Source: Pseudolactococcus piscium (GTDB lineage: Bacteria; Bacillota; Bacilli; Lactobacillales; Streptococcaceae). Taken from it: a stretch of 64,000 nt of DNA. Under the pieces are notes generated by a model. That model did not search any database. It was not told the DNA's origin and worked only from the letters and a program-made list of their open reading frames with translations. Position numbers and translations under genes: made by a program. Within the stretch, counting starts at the first letter, position 1; each line of letters opens with the position of its first letter. Positions 17,681 through 27,267 of the stretch are shown piece by piece. The DNA lies in NCBI RefSeq assembly GCF_002441695.1, contig NZ_JXJW01000011.1, positions 24,277 through 88,276 of the forward strand, given 5' to 3'.

Positions 17681-18844
17681 CTAGTCTTTTGTACCATCGA
17701 CTACCATCTCCTCTTCTATTGCATTGATGAGGCCAGCCTCAATCGTTTCTTCTTCTACATATTCTTCAATCCGCGCATCAAAATCTTCTTCCGTCTCATT
17801 CAGACGCATGATATGAATATCTTCTGGATCAAAGTCAAGTCCAATGACTTCGCCAACAATGGCTTGACGTGTCGAGTGGATCATCCACTCTTGCCCTAAG
17901 TCGTCCGTAGCGATGATTTCATAATGCACCCCACGAAATAGCTGGGTTTTAACGCGAACAAGTAGCTTACCTTCATCTGGTAACGTTAGGCGCAAATCTT
18001 CAGGACGTATGACAACATCAACGGCTTCATTTTGTCGCATACCACCATCGACGGCTTCAAACTTTTTGCCATTAAACTCGACAAGATAGTCACTCAGCAT
18101 GATGCCTTTAACGATATTTGACTCCCCGATAAAGGTCGCGACAAAGCGGTTAATCGGTTCATCATAGATATCGACTGGTGTACCAGATTGGATGATTTCA
18201 CCTTCATTAATAATGAAAATCCAGTCACTCATCGCAAGGGCCTCTTCTTGATCATGCGTAACAAATATAAAAGTAATCCCTAGTTTTTGCTGTAGGGCAC
18301 GCAGTTCATATTGCATTTCAGTTCGCAGTTTTAAGTCAAGGGCACTTAAAGGTTCGTCTAGTAGGACAACCTTAGGTTGGTTGATGATGGCTCTTGCAAT
18401 GGCCACCCGCTGTTTTTGACCACCGGATAATTTTTGAATCCGTCGATGTTCAAATCCTGTTAGCCGAACTAGTTTTAGTGCTTCCATGACACGCTTTTCG
18501 ATTTCATGCTTATCGATCTTGCGTATTTTGAGTGGAAAGGCGATATTATCAAAGACGTTTTTATGTGGTAAAAGTGCATAGTTTTGAAAGACTGTATGGA
18601 CATCGCGTTTATTAATCGGCACATCATTTATTCGCTCACCATCAAGGTAGATATCCCCACTAGTCGCATCAGTCAACCCAGCGATGATATTTAGAATCGT
18701 TGATTTCCCAGACCCTGAAGCACCGAGTAGGGTATAAAACTTGCCGCTTTCAAGTTCAAAGTTGATATCTTTTAGGATTAACTCCCCATTATCATCAAAG
18801 GACTTTGACACATTTTCAAATTTAATGATCGGTTTATGCGTCAC
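17681..18844 (-). CDS. potA: Spermidine/putrescine ABC transporter ATPase PotA
   Basis: 387 aa: Walker [10 protein letters not shown] (about 38-46), Q-loop [10 protein letters not shown], signature [14 protein letters not shown], Walker [13 protein letters not shown], then a C-terminal TOBE regulatory domain. The C-terminus carries a long acidic tail ([13 protein letters not shown]) beyond the usual end of PotA. It energises polyamine uptake. The start overlaps murB by 11 bp, coupling polyamine import to a cell-wall gene, a linkage known in lactococci and streptococci. Confidence 0.94.
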   Translation of the reverse strand: MTHKPIIKFENVSKSFDDNGELILKDINFELESGKFYTLLGASGSGKSTILNIIAGLTDATSGDIYLDGERINDVPINKRDVHTVFQNYALLPHKNVFDNIAFPLKIRKIDKHEIEKRVMEALKLVRLTGFEHRRIQKLSGGQKQRVAIARAIINQPKVVLLDEPLSALDLKLRTEMQYELRALQQKLGITFIFVTHDQEEALAMSDWIFIINEGEIIQSGTPVDIYDEPINRFVATFIGESNIVKGIMLSDYLVEFNGKKFEAVDGGMRQNEAVDVVIRPEDLRLTLPDEGKLLVRVKTQLFRGVHYEIIATDDLGQEWMIHSTRQAIVGEVIGLDFDPEDIHIMRLNETEEDFDARIEEYVEEETIEAGLINAIEEEMVVDGTKD

Positions 18845-19748
18845 GCGTCTCTTCTCCTAATATTCTAACTTCTGGCTCTAATCTCACACCAGAGGCTTGT
18901 TCAACTTGCTTAATCACATCAGCAATCAAGGCTTCGTAATCTTTTGCTGTGCCATATCCTAAATTAATCATAAAGCCAGCATGTTTTTTAGACACTTGTA
19001 CGCCACCGATTTGATGTCCCTGCAAGTTGGCATCCTGGATTAATTGGCCAGCAAAATAGCCGACAGGTCGCTTAAAGACTGATCCACAACTTGGGTAGTC
19101 CAATGGCTGTTTTAACTCACGTAGATGGGTCAAGCGATCCATCTCAGCTTTTATCAGCTGATGATCGCCAGCTGATAGGGAGAACTTGGCAGAGATCGCG
19201 ATGTAATGCTCGCTCTGTAAAAGAGATTTACGATAACCAAACTGCAAGTCTTCTGCACTGATGACCGAAAATTCTCCTGTATGATCCATGACCTGGACAC
19301 TAGACAAGATATTAGCCACTTCACCACCGTAAGCACCAGCATTCATAAAGACTGCACCGCCGATAGATCCTGGAATCCCACAGGCAAATTCAAAGCCAGT
19401 CAAAGAATTAGCTAAGGCTAATTGGGTTGTCTTGATTAAGTTAGCACCAGCTTGTGCTTCGATGACATAGCCATTTGCTCGGACAGCATCCATTTTCTCA
19501 AGTAAGATGACAAGCCCACGTATCCCACCATCTCGAACGATGAGATTACTGGCATTACCAAGCACGATAAAAGGAGTCAGTGTCGCATTTGCAAGCCTTA
19601 CGATTGCTTGTAACTGTGTTTTGTCAGTTGGAAAGGCTAGAAAATCAGCAGACCCACCCACTTTTGTATAGGTATAGTTGGCAAGTTTCTCATCATATTT
19701 TATCTCAATATCAGGTAATTTTTCATTTATCTCTAGTTTAGTTAACAT
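18834..19748 (-). CDS. murB: UDP-N-acetylenolpyruvoylglucosamine reductase
   Basis: 304 aa with the FAD-binding segments [11 protein letters not shown] and [42 protein letters not shown], the active-site Ser in [11 protein letters not shown] and the Glu in LEPEVRILG. It reduces UDP-GlcNAc-enolpyruvate to UDP-MurNAc for peptidoglycan. The type matches the short Gram-positive (type IIb) MurB. It leads the murB-potABC-ygcG-lemA-potD operon. Confidence 0.95.
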   Translation of the reverse strand: MLTKLEINEKLPDIEIKYDEKLANYTYTKVGGSADFLAFPTDKTQLQAIVRLANATLTPFIVLGNASNLIVRDGGIRGLVILLEKMDAVRANGYVIEAQAGANLIKTTQLALANSLTGFEFACGIPGSIGGAVFMNAGAYGGEVANILSSVQVMDHTGEFSVISAEDLQFGYRKSLLQSEHYIAISAKFSLSAGDHQLIKAEMDRLTHLRELKQPLDYPSCGSVFKRPVGYFAGQLIQDANLQGHQIGGVQVSKKHAGFMINLGYGTAKDYEALIADVIKQVEQASGVRLEPEVRILGEETRDA

Positions 19749-19840
19749 TTGAACTCATTTCACAATATTTTTTAATCAATAACATAAAAAGCTGGATATT
19801 ACACACCTTTTTAAGCTGATTGTATCATCTGTAATCACTT

Positions 19841-20728
19841 CTATTTTATCATATTTCTGGTTTTTTTGATCACTATAATCTGACCGATGATAAAGACGAT
19901 GATGGCCAACCAGATGGCAAGGAATCCATATAAATTTTCGAATTTAAAGGGTTCATGAAAGAGAAAGATAGCAATCGCTAACTGAATCGTCGGATTGAGA
20001 TACTGCACAAAACCAACGACATTCAGTGGTGCCCTTTTCAAGGCTTCTGAAAACAGCAATAAAGGAATTGCCGTAATGATCCCTGATATTAATAGCAGGC
20101 CTAGTTGACTTGTACTATAGTCTAGCAAGTTATGTTTGGCAAAAAAGAAGAGGTAGATCAGAATAAAAGGCGTGATCACAAGCGTTTCGACGAGCATGGC
20201 AACATCACTTGATAGCATAACATTTTTCTTGATAAAACCATATGTCCCAAAGGATAAAGGTAAGATGATGGATATAATTGGCAGGTGGCCTCCTTGCACT
20301 GCAAGGATGACCACGCCACTCACTGCTAAGAATAAGGAGATTTTTGTATAGTTATCAAGCGTTTCTTTTAATAATACAACAGCTAGTAGTACAGAAAACA
20401 AAGGATTAATATAATACCCAAGACTAGCTGCGGTAGCTTGATGGTGCGCGATAGCATAGATATAAACAATCCAGTTGATTGAGATGAGAAAACTTGCTGC
20501 TACCATACTAACAAGTTCTTTTTTATTGACAACAAGTTGCATCACTTCTGTCTTTAATTTACCAACTTTACCAAAGACAAAAAAATAGACCACCATCGTC
20601 AGCATGGTCGATAGAATCCTATAAGAAAAAACATCATAAGAATCAACATCTCCTAATAATTTCCAAAATAAAGATAGAAATCCCCAAGAAACATAGGATC
20701 CCACTGCTAATAATAATCCTTTTTTCAT
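19841..20728 (-). CDS. rarD: EamA/RarD-type drug-metabolite transporter
   Basis: 295 aa with ten predicted membrane helices in two EamA repeats. KKGLLLAVGSYVSWGFLSLFWK and YYINPLFSVLLAVVLLKE are typical of the RarD subgroup. It is a probable efflux or metabolite transporter with unknown substrate. It sits about 90 bp upstream of murB and is transcribed leftwards. Confidence 0.85.
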   Translation of the reverse strand: MKKGLLLAVGSYVSWGFLSLFWKLLGDVDSYDVFSYRILSTMLTMVVYFFVFGKVGKLKTEVMQLVVNKKELVSMVAASFLISINWIVYIYAIAHHQATAASLGYYINPLFSVLLAVVLLKETLDNYTKISLFLAVSGVVILAVQGGHLPIISIILPLSFGTYGFIKKNVMLSSDVAMLVETLVITPFILIYLFFFAKHNLLDYSTSQLGLLLISGIITAIPLLLFSEALKRAPLNVVGFVQYLNPTIQLAIAIFLFHEPFKFENLYGFLAIWLAIIVFIIGQIIVIKKTRNMIK

Positions 20729-20778
20729 ATTTTTCCTTTACTTAAAGTTTAAAAAACTAAGGTGAACAAATCGTTCCC

Positions 20779-21651
20779 TTAGTTTTTAACTTGTATACCT
20801 CTTGTATCGACTTTTAACACAACTAGTCGACCAGCTAATTTTTCTGATAAGAGACTTGCTTTTATTTTTTTAATCACGTCTGGTGTTGCTAAAACCATGA
20901 CAGTAGGTCCTGCCCCTGATAGATAGGTTGTATAAGCACCGAGCTCTTCGGCCAGTTGACGGATTTTTTTAAACTCCGGGACTAGTGGACTACGATAAGG
21001 TTCATGAAACCTATCTGCTGCCATCAGTTGACCAGCCAACTTTAAATCTCCTGTTAAGAGCGCGGCGATGGCAACATTTGATATAGCACTTGCTGCTACT
21101 GCTTCCTTATAAGCAAACTCACTTGGTAAGACACGGCGAGAATCTCTTGTTTTTAGCTCATATTTAGGGATGAAGGCAAGTAAGCCGGTGGGAGGCATTT
21201 TAGCCGCCACATAGCTCGTCTTACCAGCAAAGCTTTGGGCAATAACAAGACCACCAAAAATAGCCGGCGCCACATTATCTGGATGACCTTCTATTTTTGT
21301 CGCGATGGCTAACTTCGTGTCAGCTGTTAAATCCAGATGTCCAAGTTGGTTGGCCAACTCTATCCCAGCCACAATGACTGAACTTGATGACCCAAGTCCT
21401 CTTGCTAAGGGAATATTGCTGGTCATCTTTAGCCGATGAGGGAGTAGATCTGGACAAACTTTCAAGGCCGTCTTGATTAAGAGATTTCGCTCATCGCTAG
21501 GCAATTTCTTCCCTAGACGATGCTCTATCTCCCAGTTACTTGATGGCTCAAGCACCTCTATATTTAGGTAAAGCGATACTGCAAGACCAACCGAATCAAA
21601 CCCTGGCCCAAGATTGGCTGATGTCGCTGGCACTGAAATTATCAAAGTCAT
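20779..21651 (-). CDS. thrB: Homoserine kinase
   Basis: 290 aa GHMP kinase: N-terminal [21 protein letters not shown]-binding [16 protein letters not shown] (about 83-98), [14 protein letters not shown] and C-terminal [14 protein letters not shown]. It phosphorylates homoserine for threonine synthesis. It follows hom by 12 bp in the same transcript. Confidence 0.96.
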   Translation of the reverse strand: MTLIISVPATSANLGPGFDSVGLAVSLYLNIEVLEPSSNWEIEHRLGKKLPSDERNLLIKTALKVCPDLLPHRLKMTSNIPLARGLGSSSSVIVAGIELANQLGHLDLTADTKLAIATKIEGHPDNVAPAIFGGLVIAQSFAGKTSYVAAKMPPTGLLAFIPKYELKTRDSRRVLPSEFAYKEAVAASAISNVAIAALLTGDLKLAGQLMAADRFHEPYRSPLVPEFKKIRQLAEELGAYTTYLSGAGPTVMVLATPDVIKKIKASLLSEKLAGRLVVLKVDTRGIQVKN

Positions 21652-21663
21652 ATATCTTACCCT

Positions 21664-22944
21664 TTAGATTACTTTAATCGTATTACGTAGTGTAAATCCA
21701 TCAAGTGATGAGATTTTAGCTACCAAATTATCAAATTGATTCAAGTCCATTTGATGTGAAATGATGGCAATCGTTGCAACATGATCACTAATTTTATCTT
21801 GGAAAACTTGTTCAAATGAGACATTTTCTGCATGGAAAAGTTCTGCAAGTCGTAAAAGTTGACCAGATTTATCCTCAGTTTCAATGGCAAAATAATACTT
21901 ATCTAACAAGTCTTCTTTTTTAGCATAGATTGTTTCACGCGAAAAAGTATTAAATGGTGGCGCTGAATAGCCTTCTGCAACACTCATAGCAAGTTGAATA
22001 ATATCAGCAACGACAGAGGCAGCTGTTGGCTTTTGACCAGCACCAGGTCCATAGAACATAGCCTCACCAATACCGATAGATTCAACAAAGACAGCGTTCA
22101 TGACACCATTAACTGTTGCTAATTGGTGCGTTTTAGGCAGGAAGGTTGGCACGACTTCTGCATAGATACCAGACTCACGCTCAACGATTTCACCAACTAA
22201 TTTAATCACAAAGCCCAATTTCTGTGCTAACTTAACATCAGCTGGTGTGATATTGCGAATCCCTTCATGGCGGACATCATCAAACTTAATGGTCATACCA
22301 AAAGCAAATTGACTCAGAATCACCATCTTATAAGCAGCATCAATCCCGTCAACATCGTTGGTCGGATCCGATTCAGCATAGCCTAGACGGCTTGCTTCTG
22401 CTAATGCCTGATCATAAGTCCAACCTTCATCTACCATCTTCGTCATCATGAAATTACTTGTGCCATTGACAACACCAAGCACTTTTGTAATTTTATCAGA
22501 CGTATAAGCACTTGCTAGTGTTCTCAAGATAGGAATACCACCTGCTACTGCTGCTTCGTAGTAGAGTGCCACTTGATTAGCTGCGGCTATGTCTAATAAC
22601 TCTGAGCCATGCATGGCAAGCAAATCTTTATTTGCTGTCACAACATGTTTTTTAGCCTCAAGCGCTTGAGAGATAAAGGTTTTAGCTGGCTCAATACGTC
22701 CCATGAGTTCAACGACAATATGAACAGATGGATCCGTCAAGATAGCGGTGATATCCGTCACAAAGTTGTAGTCATGGCCCTGTGCCAATAAGGCTTGTTT
22801 TTCAGCTTCATCTCTAACTAAAACTTTTGAAATACTGATATCCGTACAGGCAGCTGAGCTGATTTTTTGACCATTTTCTTTTAATAAAAATGGAATACCA
22901 CTGGCTACTGTCCCAAATCCAAGTAATGCGATGTTGACTGTCAT
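21664..22944 (-). CDS. hom: Homoserine dehydrogenase
   Basis: 426 aa: NAD(P)-binding LLGFGTVASGIPFLL (about 7-21), the catalytic domain with NGTSNFMMTKM and ESDPTNDVDGIDAAYKM, and a C-terminal ACT domain (about 350-425) for feedback by threonine. It reduces aspartate semialdehyde to homoserine. hom-thrB gene order is standard in lactococci. An extended -10 promoter is seen at 23024-23029. Confidence 0.96.
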   Translation of the reverse strand: MTVNIALLGFGTVASGIPFLLKENGQKISSAACTDISISKVLVRDEAEKQALLAQGHDYNFVTDITAILTDPSVHIVVELMGRIEPAKTFISQALEAKKHVVTANKDLLAMHGSELLDIAAANQVALYYEAAVAGGIPILRTLASAYTSDKITKVLGVVNGTSNFMMTKMVDEGWTYDQALAEASRLGYAESDPTNDVDGIDAAYKMVILSQFAFGMTIKFDDVRHEGIRNITPADVKLAQKLGFVIKLVGEIVERESGIYAEVVPTFLPKTHQLATVNGVMNAVFVESIGIGEAMFYGPGAGQKPTAASVVADIIQLAMSVAEGYSAPPFNTFSRETIYAKKEDLLDKYYFAIETEDKSGQLLRLAELFHAENVSFEQVFQDKISDHVATIAIISHQMDLNQFDNLVAKISSLDGFTLRNTIKVI

Positions 22945-23023
22945 AAATCTTAAACTCCTTTATCCGATTAAATTAAGTAGTATCTAATTTTGATTAAACC
23001 AGCTATCAACTGGCATTAGCTAA

Positions 23024-23031
23024 ATTATAGC
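23024..23031 (-). promoter_or_regulatory. Promoter of hom-thrB
   Basis: TGCTATAAT on the minus strand is an extended -10 element about 80 bp before the hom ATG. The -35 is weak. Confidence 0.5.
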
Positions 23032-23057
23032 AGAATTTTCAGACTATTTCCATCTTA

Positions 23058-23081
23058 ATTGACAACTTGTCGTGTCAATTA
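23058..23081. promoter_or_regulatory. Perfect 8-bp inverted repeat between engB and hom
   Basis: AATTGACA and TGTCAATT flank an 8-bp centre, overlapping the engB stop. There is no T-run, so it is either a weak terminator or a regulator site upstream of hom. Confidence 0.4.
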
Positions 23082-23669
23082 GTCTATAAATTCCTCGATG
23101 ACACGCCACGCCTCATCCAAACCTGTTTTATCAAAACTTGAAAAAATGATGAAGTCATCTGTACTATCAAACTGTAAAGCCTTTTTAATGATACTTTCAT
23201 GTTTGTTCCACTTGCCACGTTTAATCTTATCAGCCTTAGTCGCAACTAAAATAACTGGAATTTCATAATACTTAAGGAATTCATACATTTGAATGTCCTC
23301 AGTAGATGGCTCATGACGCATATCAACTAAGCTCACAACCGCACGAAGATTCGGACGAGTCGTCAAGTATTCTTCAATCAGACCTCCCCATTTCTCACGT
23401 TCCTTTTTAGAAACACGTGCATAACCATAGCCTGGTACATCGACAAAGTGTAAGGTATCATCAATATTGAAAAAGTTAAGCAACTGGGTTTTACCAGGTC
23501 TACCTGATGTACGTGCAAAATTTTTGCGGTTAAGTAAGGTATTGATAAAGCTTGATTTACCGACATTTGAACGACCAGCAAGAGCAATCTCTGGCCATTC
23601 TGTATCAGGATACTGCTTGCTTGATGCAGCTGAAATTGTCAAACTGACATTATGGATATTAAATTTCAT
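23079..23669 (-). CDS. engB: Ribosome biogenesis GTP-binding protein YihA/YsxC
   Basis: TrmE-Era-EngB type GTPase: G1 [10 protein letters not shown]2 region [11 protein letters not shown]3 DVPGYG, G4 ATKADKI. It is essential for 50S subunit assembly in Firmicutes. A longer frame opens at 23723 inside the clpX stop, but relatives begin MKxNxHN..., so I place the start at ATG 23669 (196 aa); no strong ribosome-binding site precedes either choice. It follows clpX directly, the conserved dfrA-clpX-engB order. Confidence 0.93.
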   Translation of the reverse strand: MKFNIHNVSLTISAASSKQYPDTEWPEIALAGRSNVGKSSFINTLLNRKNFARTSGRPGKTQLLNFFNIDDTLHFVDVPGYGYARVSKKEREKWGGLIEEYLTTRPNLRAVVSLVDMRHEPSTEDIQMYEFLKYYEIPVILVATKADKIKRGKWNKHESIIKKALQFDSTDDFIIFSSFDKTGLDEAWRVIEEFID

Positions 23670-23722
23670 GAGTCTCATTTCTATAAAAGGAAAGAGCGCA
23701 GTTATGCGTTCTTTTCTTATCA

Positions 23723-24940
23723 TTAAGCACCGATTAGTAACGGTTCATTTGTTCCTAAAACAGCTGCTTCAGTGATTACGACTTTTTGAATCCCAGTCAT
23801 ACTAGGGATTTCAAACATAACGTCCATCATCACTTCTTCTATAATCGAGCGAAGTCCACGCGCACCTGTCTTACGTGTAATAGCTTTTTGTGCAATGGCT
23901 TTGAGTGCACCTTCTTCGAAGGCTAGCTCAACATCATCAAAGCTTAATAGGCGTTGGTATTGCTTAACCAGGGCATTTTTAGGCTGTGTTAAAATATGAA
24001 TCAAATCATCTTCTGTTAAAGATTCAAGAGCTGCAACAATCGGTAATCTTCCGATAAACTCAGGAATTAAGCCAAATTTTTGGATATCTTCAGCAACAAT
24101 CTCTTGCATATAAGATGCATCCTCTGATAAGGCTTTATTATTAAAGCCAAAGCCGATCACTTTTTCACCTAAGCGTTGCTTGACGATCTCTTCGATCCCA
24201 TCAAAGGCGCCACCAACGATAAACAAGATATTTTTAGTATCTAGCTGAATCATTTCTTGATTCGGGTGTTTACGACCACCTTGTGGTGGGACACTCGCTA
24301 CCGTACCTTCGATGATTTTTAGCAAGGCTTGTTGGACACCTTCACCAGACACATCACGGGTAATCGATACATTTTCCGATTTTTTTGCGATTTTATCGAT
24401 TTCATCCACATAGATAATCCCACGTTGGGCCCGGTCAACATTATAGTCTGCTGCCTGTAGTAATTTGAGTAGGATATTTTCAACATCTTCCCCAACATAA
24501 CCGGCTTCAGTCAGACTCGTTGCATCTGCGATCGCAAATGGGACATTTAGAGACCGTGCCAAGGTTTGGGCTAGGAAGGTTTTTCCTGATCCTGTTGGCC
24601 CAATCATCAAAATATTTGATTTTTGGAGTTCAATGTCATCGTCTGCCTTACTGGCTACAAAATTAATCCGTTTATAGTGATTATAAACAGCAACAGATAA
24701 GGCACGTTTAGCGGTATCTTGTCCAATGACATAGTCATTTAAAATCGCAAGTAATTCTTTTGGCGTTTTACTATCTAACATTTCTGAAGATAGATCATCT
24801 TTAAATTCTTCACGCAGAATATCCATCGATAATTCAACACATTCATTACAGATAAAGACATCGCTGCCGGCAATAATTTTCTTAACTTCGTCTTGTGATT
24901 TACCACAAAATGAACAAAATATCTGATCTTTATTTATCAT
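23723..24940 (-). CDS. clpX: ATP-dependent Clp protease ATP-binding subunit ClpX
   Basis: 405 aa: N-terminal zinc-binding domain ([11 protein letters not shown] and CNECVEL), AAA+ Walker A GPTGSGKT (about 114), pore loop GYVGEDVEN, Walker [11 protein letters not shown], and the IGFGFN region corresponding to the ClpP-docking IGF loop. It unfolds substrates for ClpP. Directly downstream of a 56-codon membrane-protein gene and dfrA. Confidence 0.97.
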   Translation of the reverse strand: MINKDQIFCSFCGKSQDEVKKIIAGSDVFICNECVELSMDILREEFKDDLSSEMLDSKTPKELLAILNDYVIGQDTAKRALSVAVYNHYKRINFVASKADDDIELQKSNILMIGPTGSGKTFLAQTLARSLNVPFAIADATSLTEAGYVGEDVENILLKLLQAADYNVDRAQRGIIYVDEIDKIAKKSENVSITRDVSGEGVQQALLKIIEGTVASVPPQGGRKHPNQEMIQLDTKNILFIVGGAFDGIEEIVKQRLGEKVIGFGFNNKALSEDASYMQEIVAEDIQKFGLIPEFIGRLPIVAALESLTEDDLIHILTQPKNALVKQYQRLLSFDDVELAFEEGALKAIAQKAITRKTGARGLRSIIEEVMMDVMFEIPSMTGIQKVVITEAAVLGTNEPLLIGA

Positions 24941-24975
24941 TTGATTTTGTTAGTTCCTTTTCTAAATGCTTACCC

Positions 24976-25146
24976 TTAAAAGAGTGTTTGATAGACTGCG
25001 TGAATTGAATTCACCAGATTCGTGAACGCACACAATAAAAATAAAATCGCAAGACCAAACTTTTTCTTGCGGAAACATTGTACTGCACAGACAACACAAA
25101 TCCAGGCTAAGACAGCCGTAAAAACGCCAAATATTGATTTTTCCAT
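24976..25146 (-). CDS. Small membrane protein, 56 aa, between dfrA and clpX
   Basis: Translating the minus strand from the ATG at 25146 gives MEKSIFGVFTAVLAW..., 56 residues ending VYQTLF. It has two hydrophobic segments (about 6-22 and 29-43) split by a basic QCFRKKKFG turn, so it probably spans the membrane twice as a hairpin. The ATG shares its A with the dfrA TAA (TAATG), indicating translational coupling, and clpX starts about 36 bp after its stop. I do not recognise the family. The frame is real by coupling and hydrophobic pattern; the function is unknown. Confidence 0.7.
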   Translation of the reverse strand: MEKSIFGVFTAVLAWICVVCAVQCFRKKKFGLAILFLLCAFTNLVNSIHAVYQTLF

Positions 25147-25658
25147 TATTTATTCTTCTCGTAGGTTTTAACTGTAAAACCGTATTTATTTTCTTGATCT
25201 TTCGGATGGGTAGTAGATGACAGTTCAGAAAAATGGTCAAACTGAATCACGTCAGGAAAGTAAGTATCTCCTTCAAAAACGCCTGAAACTATCGTCCTGT
25301 ATAAGCGCTCTAACGACTGGCTAAATACCTCAAACATCTCTGCACCACCAATAATATATAAATCTTTTGCTGAGTCTGGACTTTGTTGCGCGTACCAGGC
25401 TAATACTGCTTGAGGGTCATGAAATATGAGGACTGATTTATCAGCCACCGTATAGCTTTTATCACGGGTCATTACGATCGTTGTCCGACCTGGCAATGTC
25501 CGTTGGGTCATCCCATCAAAGGTCTTGCGCCCCATTAAGATAGCCTGACCCATCGTTGTTGCTTTAAAGTGACGCAGCTCTGCGGGTAGAGACCACGGCA
25601 ACGTCCCATTTACACCAATCAAACCTTGTGCGTCCTCTGCCCAAATTCCTGCAATCAT
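25146..25658 (-). CDS. dfrA: Dihydrofolate reductase
   Basis: 170 aa: IAGIWAEDAQGLIGVNGTLPW (folate site start), FKATTMGQAILMGRKTF (NADPH-binding), YIIGGAEMFE and a C-terminal Tyr-rich strand. It reduces dihydrofolate to tetrahydrofolate. I prefer ATG 25658 over the GTG one codon upstream because GAGG lies 6 bp before it. First gene of the dfrA-(56 aa)-clpX-engB operon. Confidence 0.95.
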   Translation of the reverse strand: MIAGIWAEDAQGLIGVNGTLPWSLPAELRHFKATTMGQAILMGRKTFDGMTQRTLPGRTTIVMTRDKSYTVADKSVLIFHDPQAVLAWYAQQSPDSAKDLYIIGGAEMFEVFSQSLERLYRTIVSGVFEGDTYFPDVIQFDHFSELSSTTHPKDQENKYGFTVKTYEKNK

Positions 25659-25771
25659 CACTCACCTCATCTTTTTTAAACTACCTCTGTCAATTATACC
25701 GTAAAAGGCTATTTTTTGCTATTACCCAGTCACGAATTCCTTAAATTAGCAGAACATGATAAACTATAGGT

Positions 25772-26713
25772 ATGAATTATATGACACATACAATTGAACC
25801 ATGGATGCCTATCGGGGCAACCAAACCAAAAGATGATATTGCAAGCATAGCAAAACAAGTCGGCTGGCAAGAGCTGTTGATAGACCGGGCAAGTCAATCA
25901 CCTGATACAAGTAATTTGGCACTTAATTTAAGCTCGGATGACCTCATTGTGCATCAGTATCCAAGTTATTTACCCTTAGCATTCGAAGAAAATTTTCAAA
26001 AAGCTGTGCAGCAGGCTGGCGCGACGTTCATCTTGCTCATTCATGATTTTGAACCCCTCAGGATTGCCAACCGCCCAACTTCCGATCGTGAATATGCACT
26101 ACTTCACCAGTCAGACGGCCTAGTCGTTCATACAAAAGAAATGGCAGATGCATTAGCTAGCCCAGTCCCTACTTTTATCCTAGGCCTTTTTGATTACTTA
26201 ACGACAGCTATGATACCAGAGCGCCTGTTCACCCCTCAATTGCTTTATGCGGGTACGTTGACAAAGGCAAGCTGGCTTAAAAGCTGCTGCCAACCAATAT
26301 CTGTTTTCGGTAAACGACCGCGAAAGTGGCAGCATGATAACTTGCCACCTCATATCACCATTCATGACCTCTTACCACAAGATTTAGCCCCTGGCCTATT
26401 ACCAGATGGTATTGGCCTTGTATGGGATAGCGACAGTGATCATGATACACGCTATCAGAGCTATCAAATCGTCAACAGCCCGCACAAACTCAGCCTTTAT
26501 TTGGCTGCAGAGTTGCCAGTTATCTTGCCAACATTTTCTCCTTTTTCCAGTTTCATATCATATAATCAGCTGGGTGCCTGCATCACTGAGTTGTCAGAAC
26601 TCCCCCTTACCTTTCCCTATGATAAAATAAAAGCAAAACAAATCGGGCATGACCTTCGGTCTGGAAAACATACCAAAGATGTCCTCAAAAAACTGATTGC
26701 TTTTTATCAGTAA
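25772..26713 (+). CDS. Gtf3-like glycosyltransferase (galactofuranosyl/glucosyl transferase family)
   Basis: The 313-aa protein has the two halves of a GT-B fold: an N-terminal half with LIHDFEPLRI (about 90-99) and a C-terminal nucleotide-sugar half with NSPHKLSLYLAAELPVILP (about 236-254), as in Gtf3 and beta-1,6-galactofuranosyltransferases of streptococci and lactobacilli. It probably acts on surface polysaccharide or glycoprotein. The start (ATG 25772, or ATG 25781 in frame) lacks a clear ribosome-binding site. It stands alone, divergent from dfrA. Confidence 0.68.
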   Translation: MNYMTHTIEPWMPIGATKPKDDIASIAKQVGWQELLIDRASQSPDTSNLALNLSSDDLIVHQYPSYLPLAFEENFQKAVQQAGATFILLIHDFEPLRIANRPTSDREYALLHQSDGLVVHTKEMADALASPVPTFILGLFDYLTTAMIPERLFTPQLLYAGTLTKASWLKSCCQPISVFGKRPRKWQHDNLPPHITIHDLLPQDLAPGLLPDGIGLVWDSDSDHDTRYQSYQIVNSPHKLSLYLAAELPVILPTFSPFSSFISYNQLGACITELSELPLTFPYDKIKAKQIGHDLRSGKHTKDVLKKLIAFYQ

Positions 26714-26826
26714 TCAGCAACCTATCAGCCTGTATGATGTTGATCGACAGACGGCACCTTCTTTTGGCACATATGAGGTCGAATATGTTATCCTATCTAC
26801 ATACTTACTTTTTCAAAGGAGACTCC

Positions 26827-27114
26827 ATGTTTATTCTAAACCTAACCTACATCAAACCACTTGATGAGATAGAAACTTTCTTAAGTCAACATCGCGCATT
26901 TTTAGATTACTATTATCAAAAAGAGATATTTCTACTCTCTGGTCCTAAGGAACCTAGAAATGGTGGGATTATCATATGTCATGCTGCCAGTCAAGATGAC
27001 GTAAAACAAATTATTTCAGAAGATCCTTTTTTTATTCATCAAGTTGCTGAATATGAGATTGTTGAATTTATACCGGTTAAAACAGCTAAAGACCTGGTTC
27101 AATATAAGCAATAA
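26827..27114 (+). CDS. YciI-family protein
   Basis: 96 aa, ferredoxin-like YCII fold: MFILNLTYIKPLDEIETFLSQHRAFLDYYY (His-Arg near residue 20 is the usual His motif), GPKEPRNGGIIIC, and DPFFIHQVAEYEIVEF. These proteins are small enzymes or detoxification factors of unclear role. The ATG at 26827 follows AAAGGAG, so the in-frame ATGs further upstream are not used. Confidence 0.85.
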   Translation: MFILNLTYIKPLDEIETFLSQHRAFLDYYYQKEIFLLSGPKEPRNGGIIICHAASQDDVKQIISEDPFFIHQVAEYEIVEFIPVKTAKDLVQYKQ

Positions 27115-27232
27115 AGGATAGCTGACACGCAAAGGTCCAGATGAAAATCGTATGCCAAATAAAACACTTATACGTTTTTTTTGCATCAATAAATCAGTTT
27201 CCCTATGATATAACTTTCTAGCCCATAAAAAA

Positions 27233-27255
27233 AACGCCTGACTCAGCCAGACGTT
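27233..27255. terminator. Bidirectional terminator between the yciI-like gene and pyk
   Basis: AACGCCTG pairs with CAGACGTT (one mismatch), with an A-run on the left and a T-run on the right, so it works for both convergent genes. Confidence 0.85.
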
Positions 27256-27267
27256 TTTTAAATTTAA

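Noticed and set aside
24962..25240. 92-codon frame overlapping dfrA and the small membrane protein gene
   Set aside because: No ribosome-binding site, basic nonsense-like composition; the coupled 56-codon frame at 24976-25146 explains the region better.
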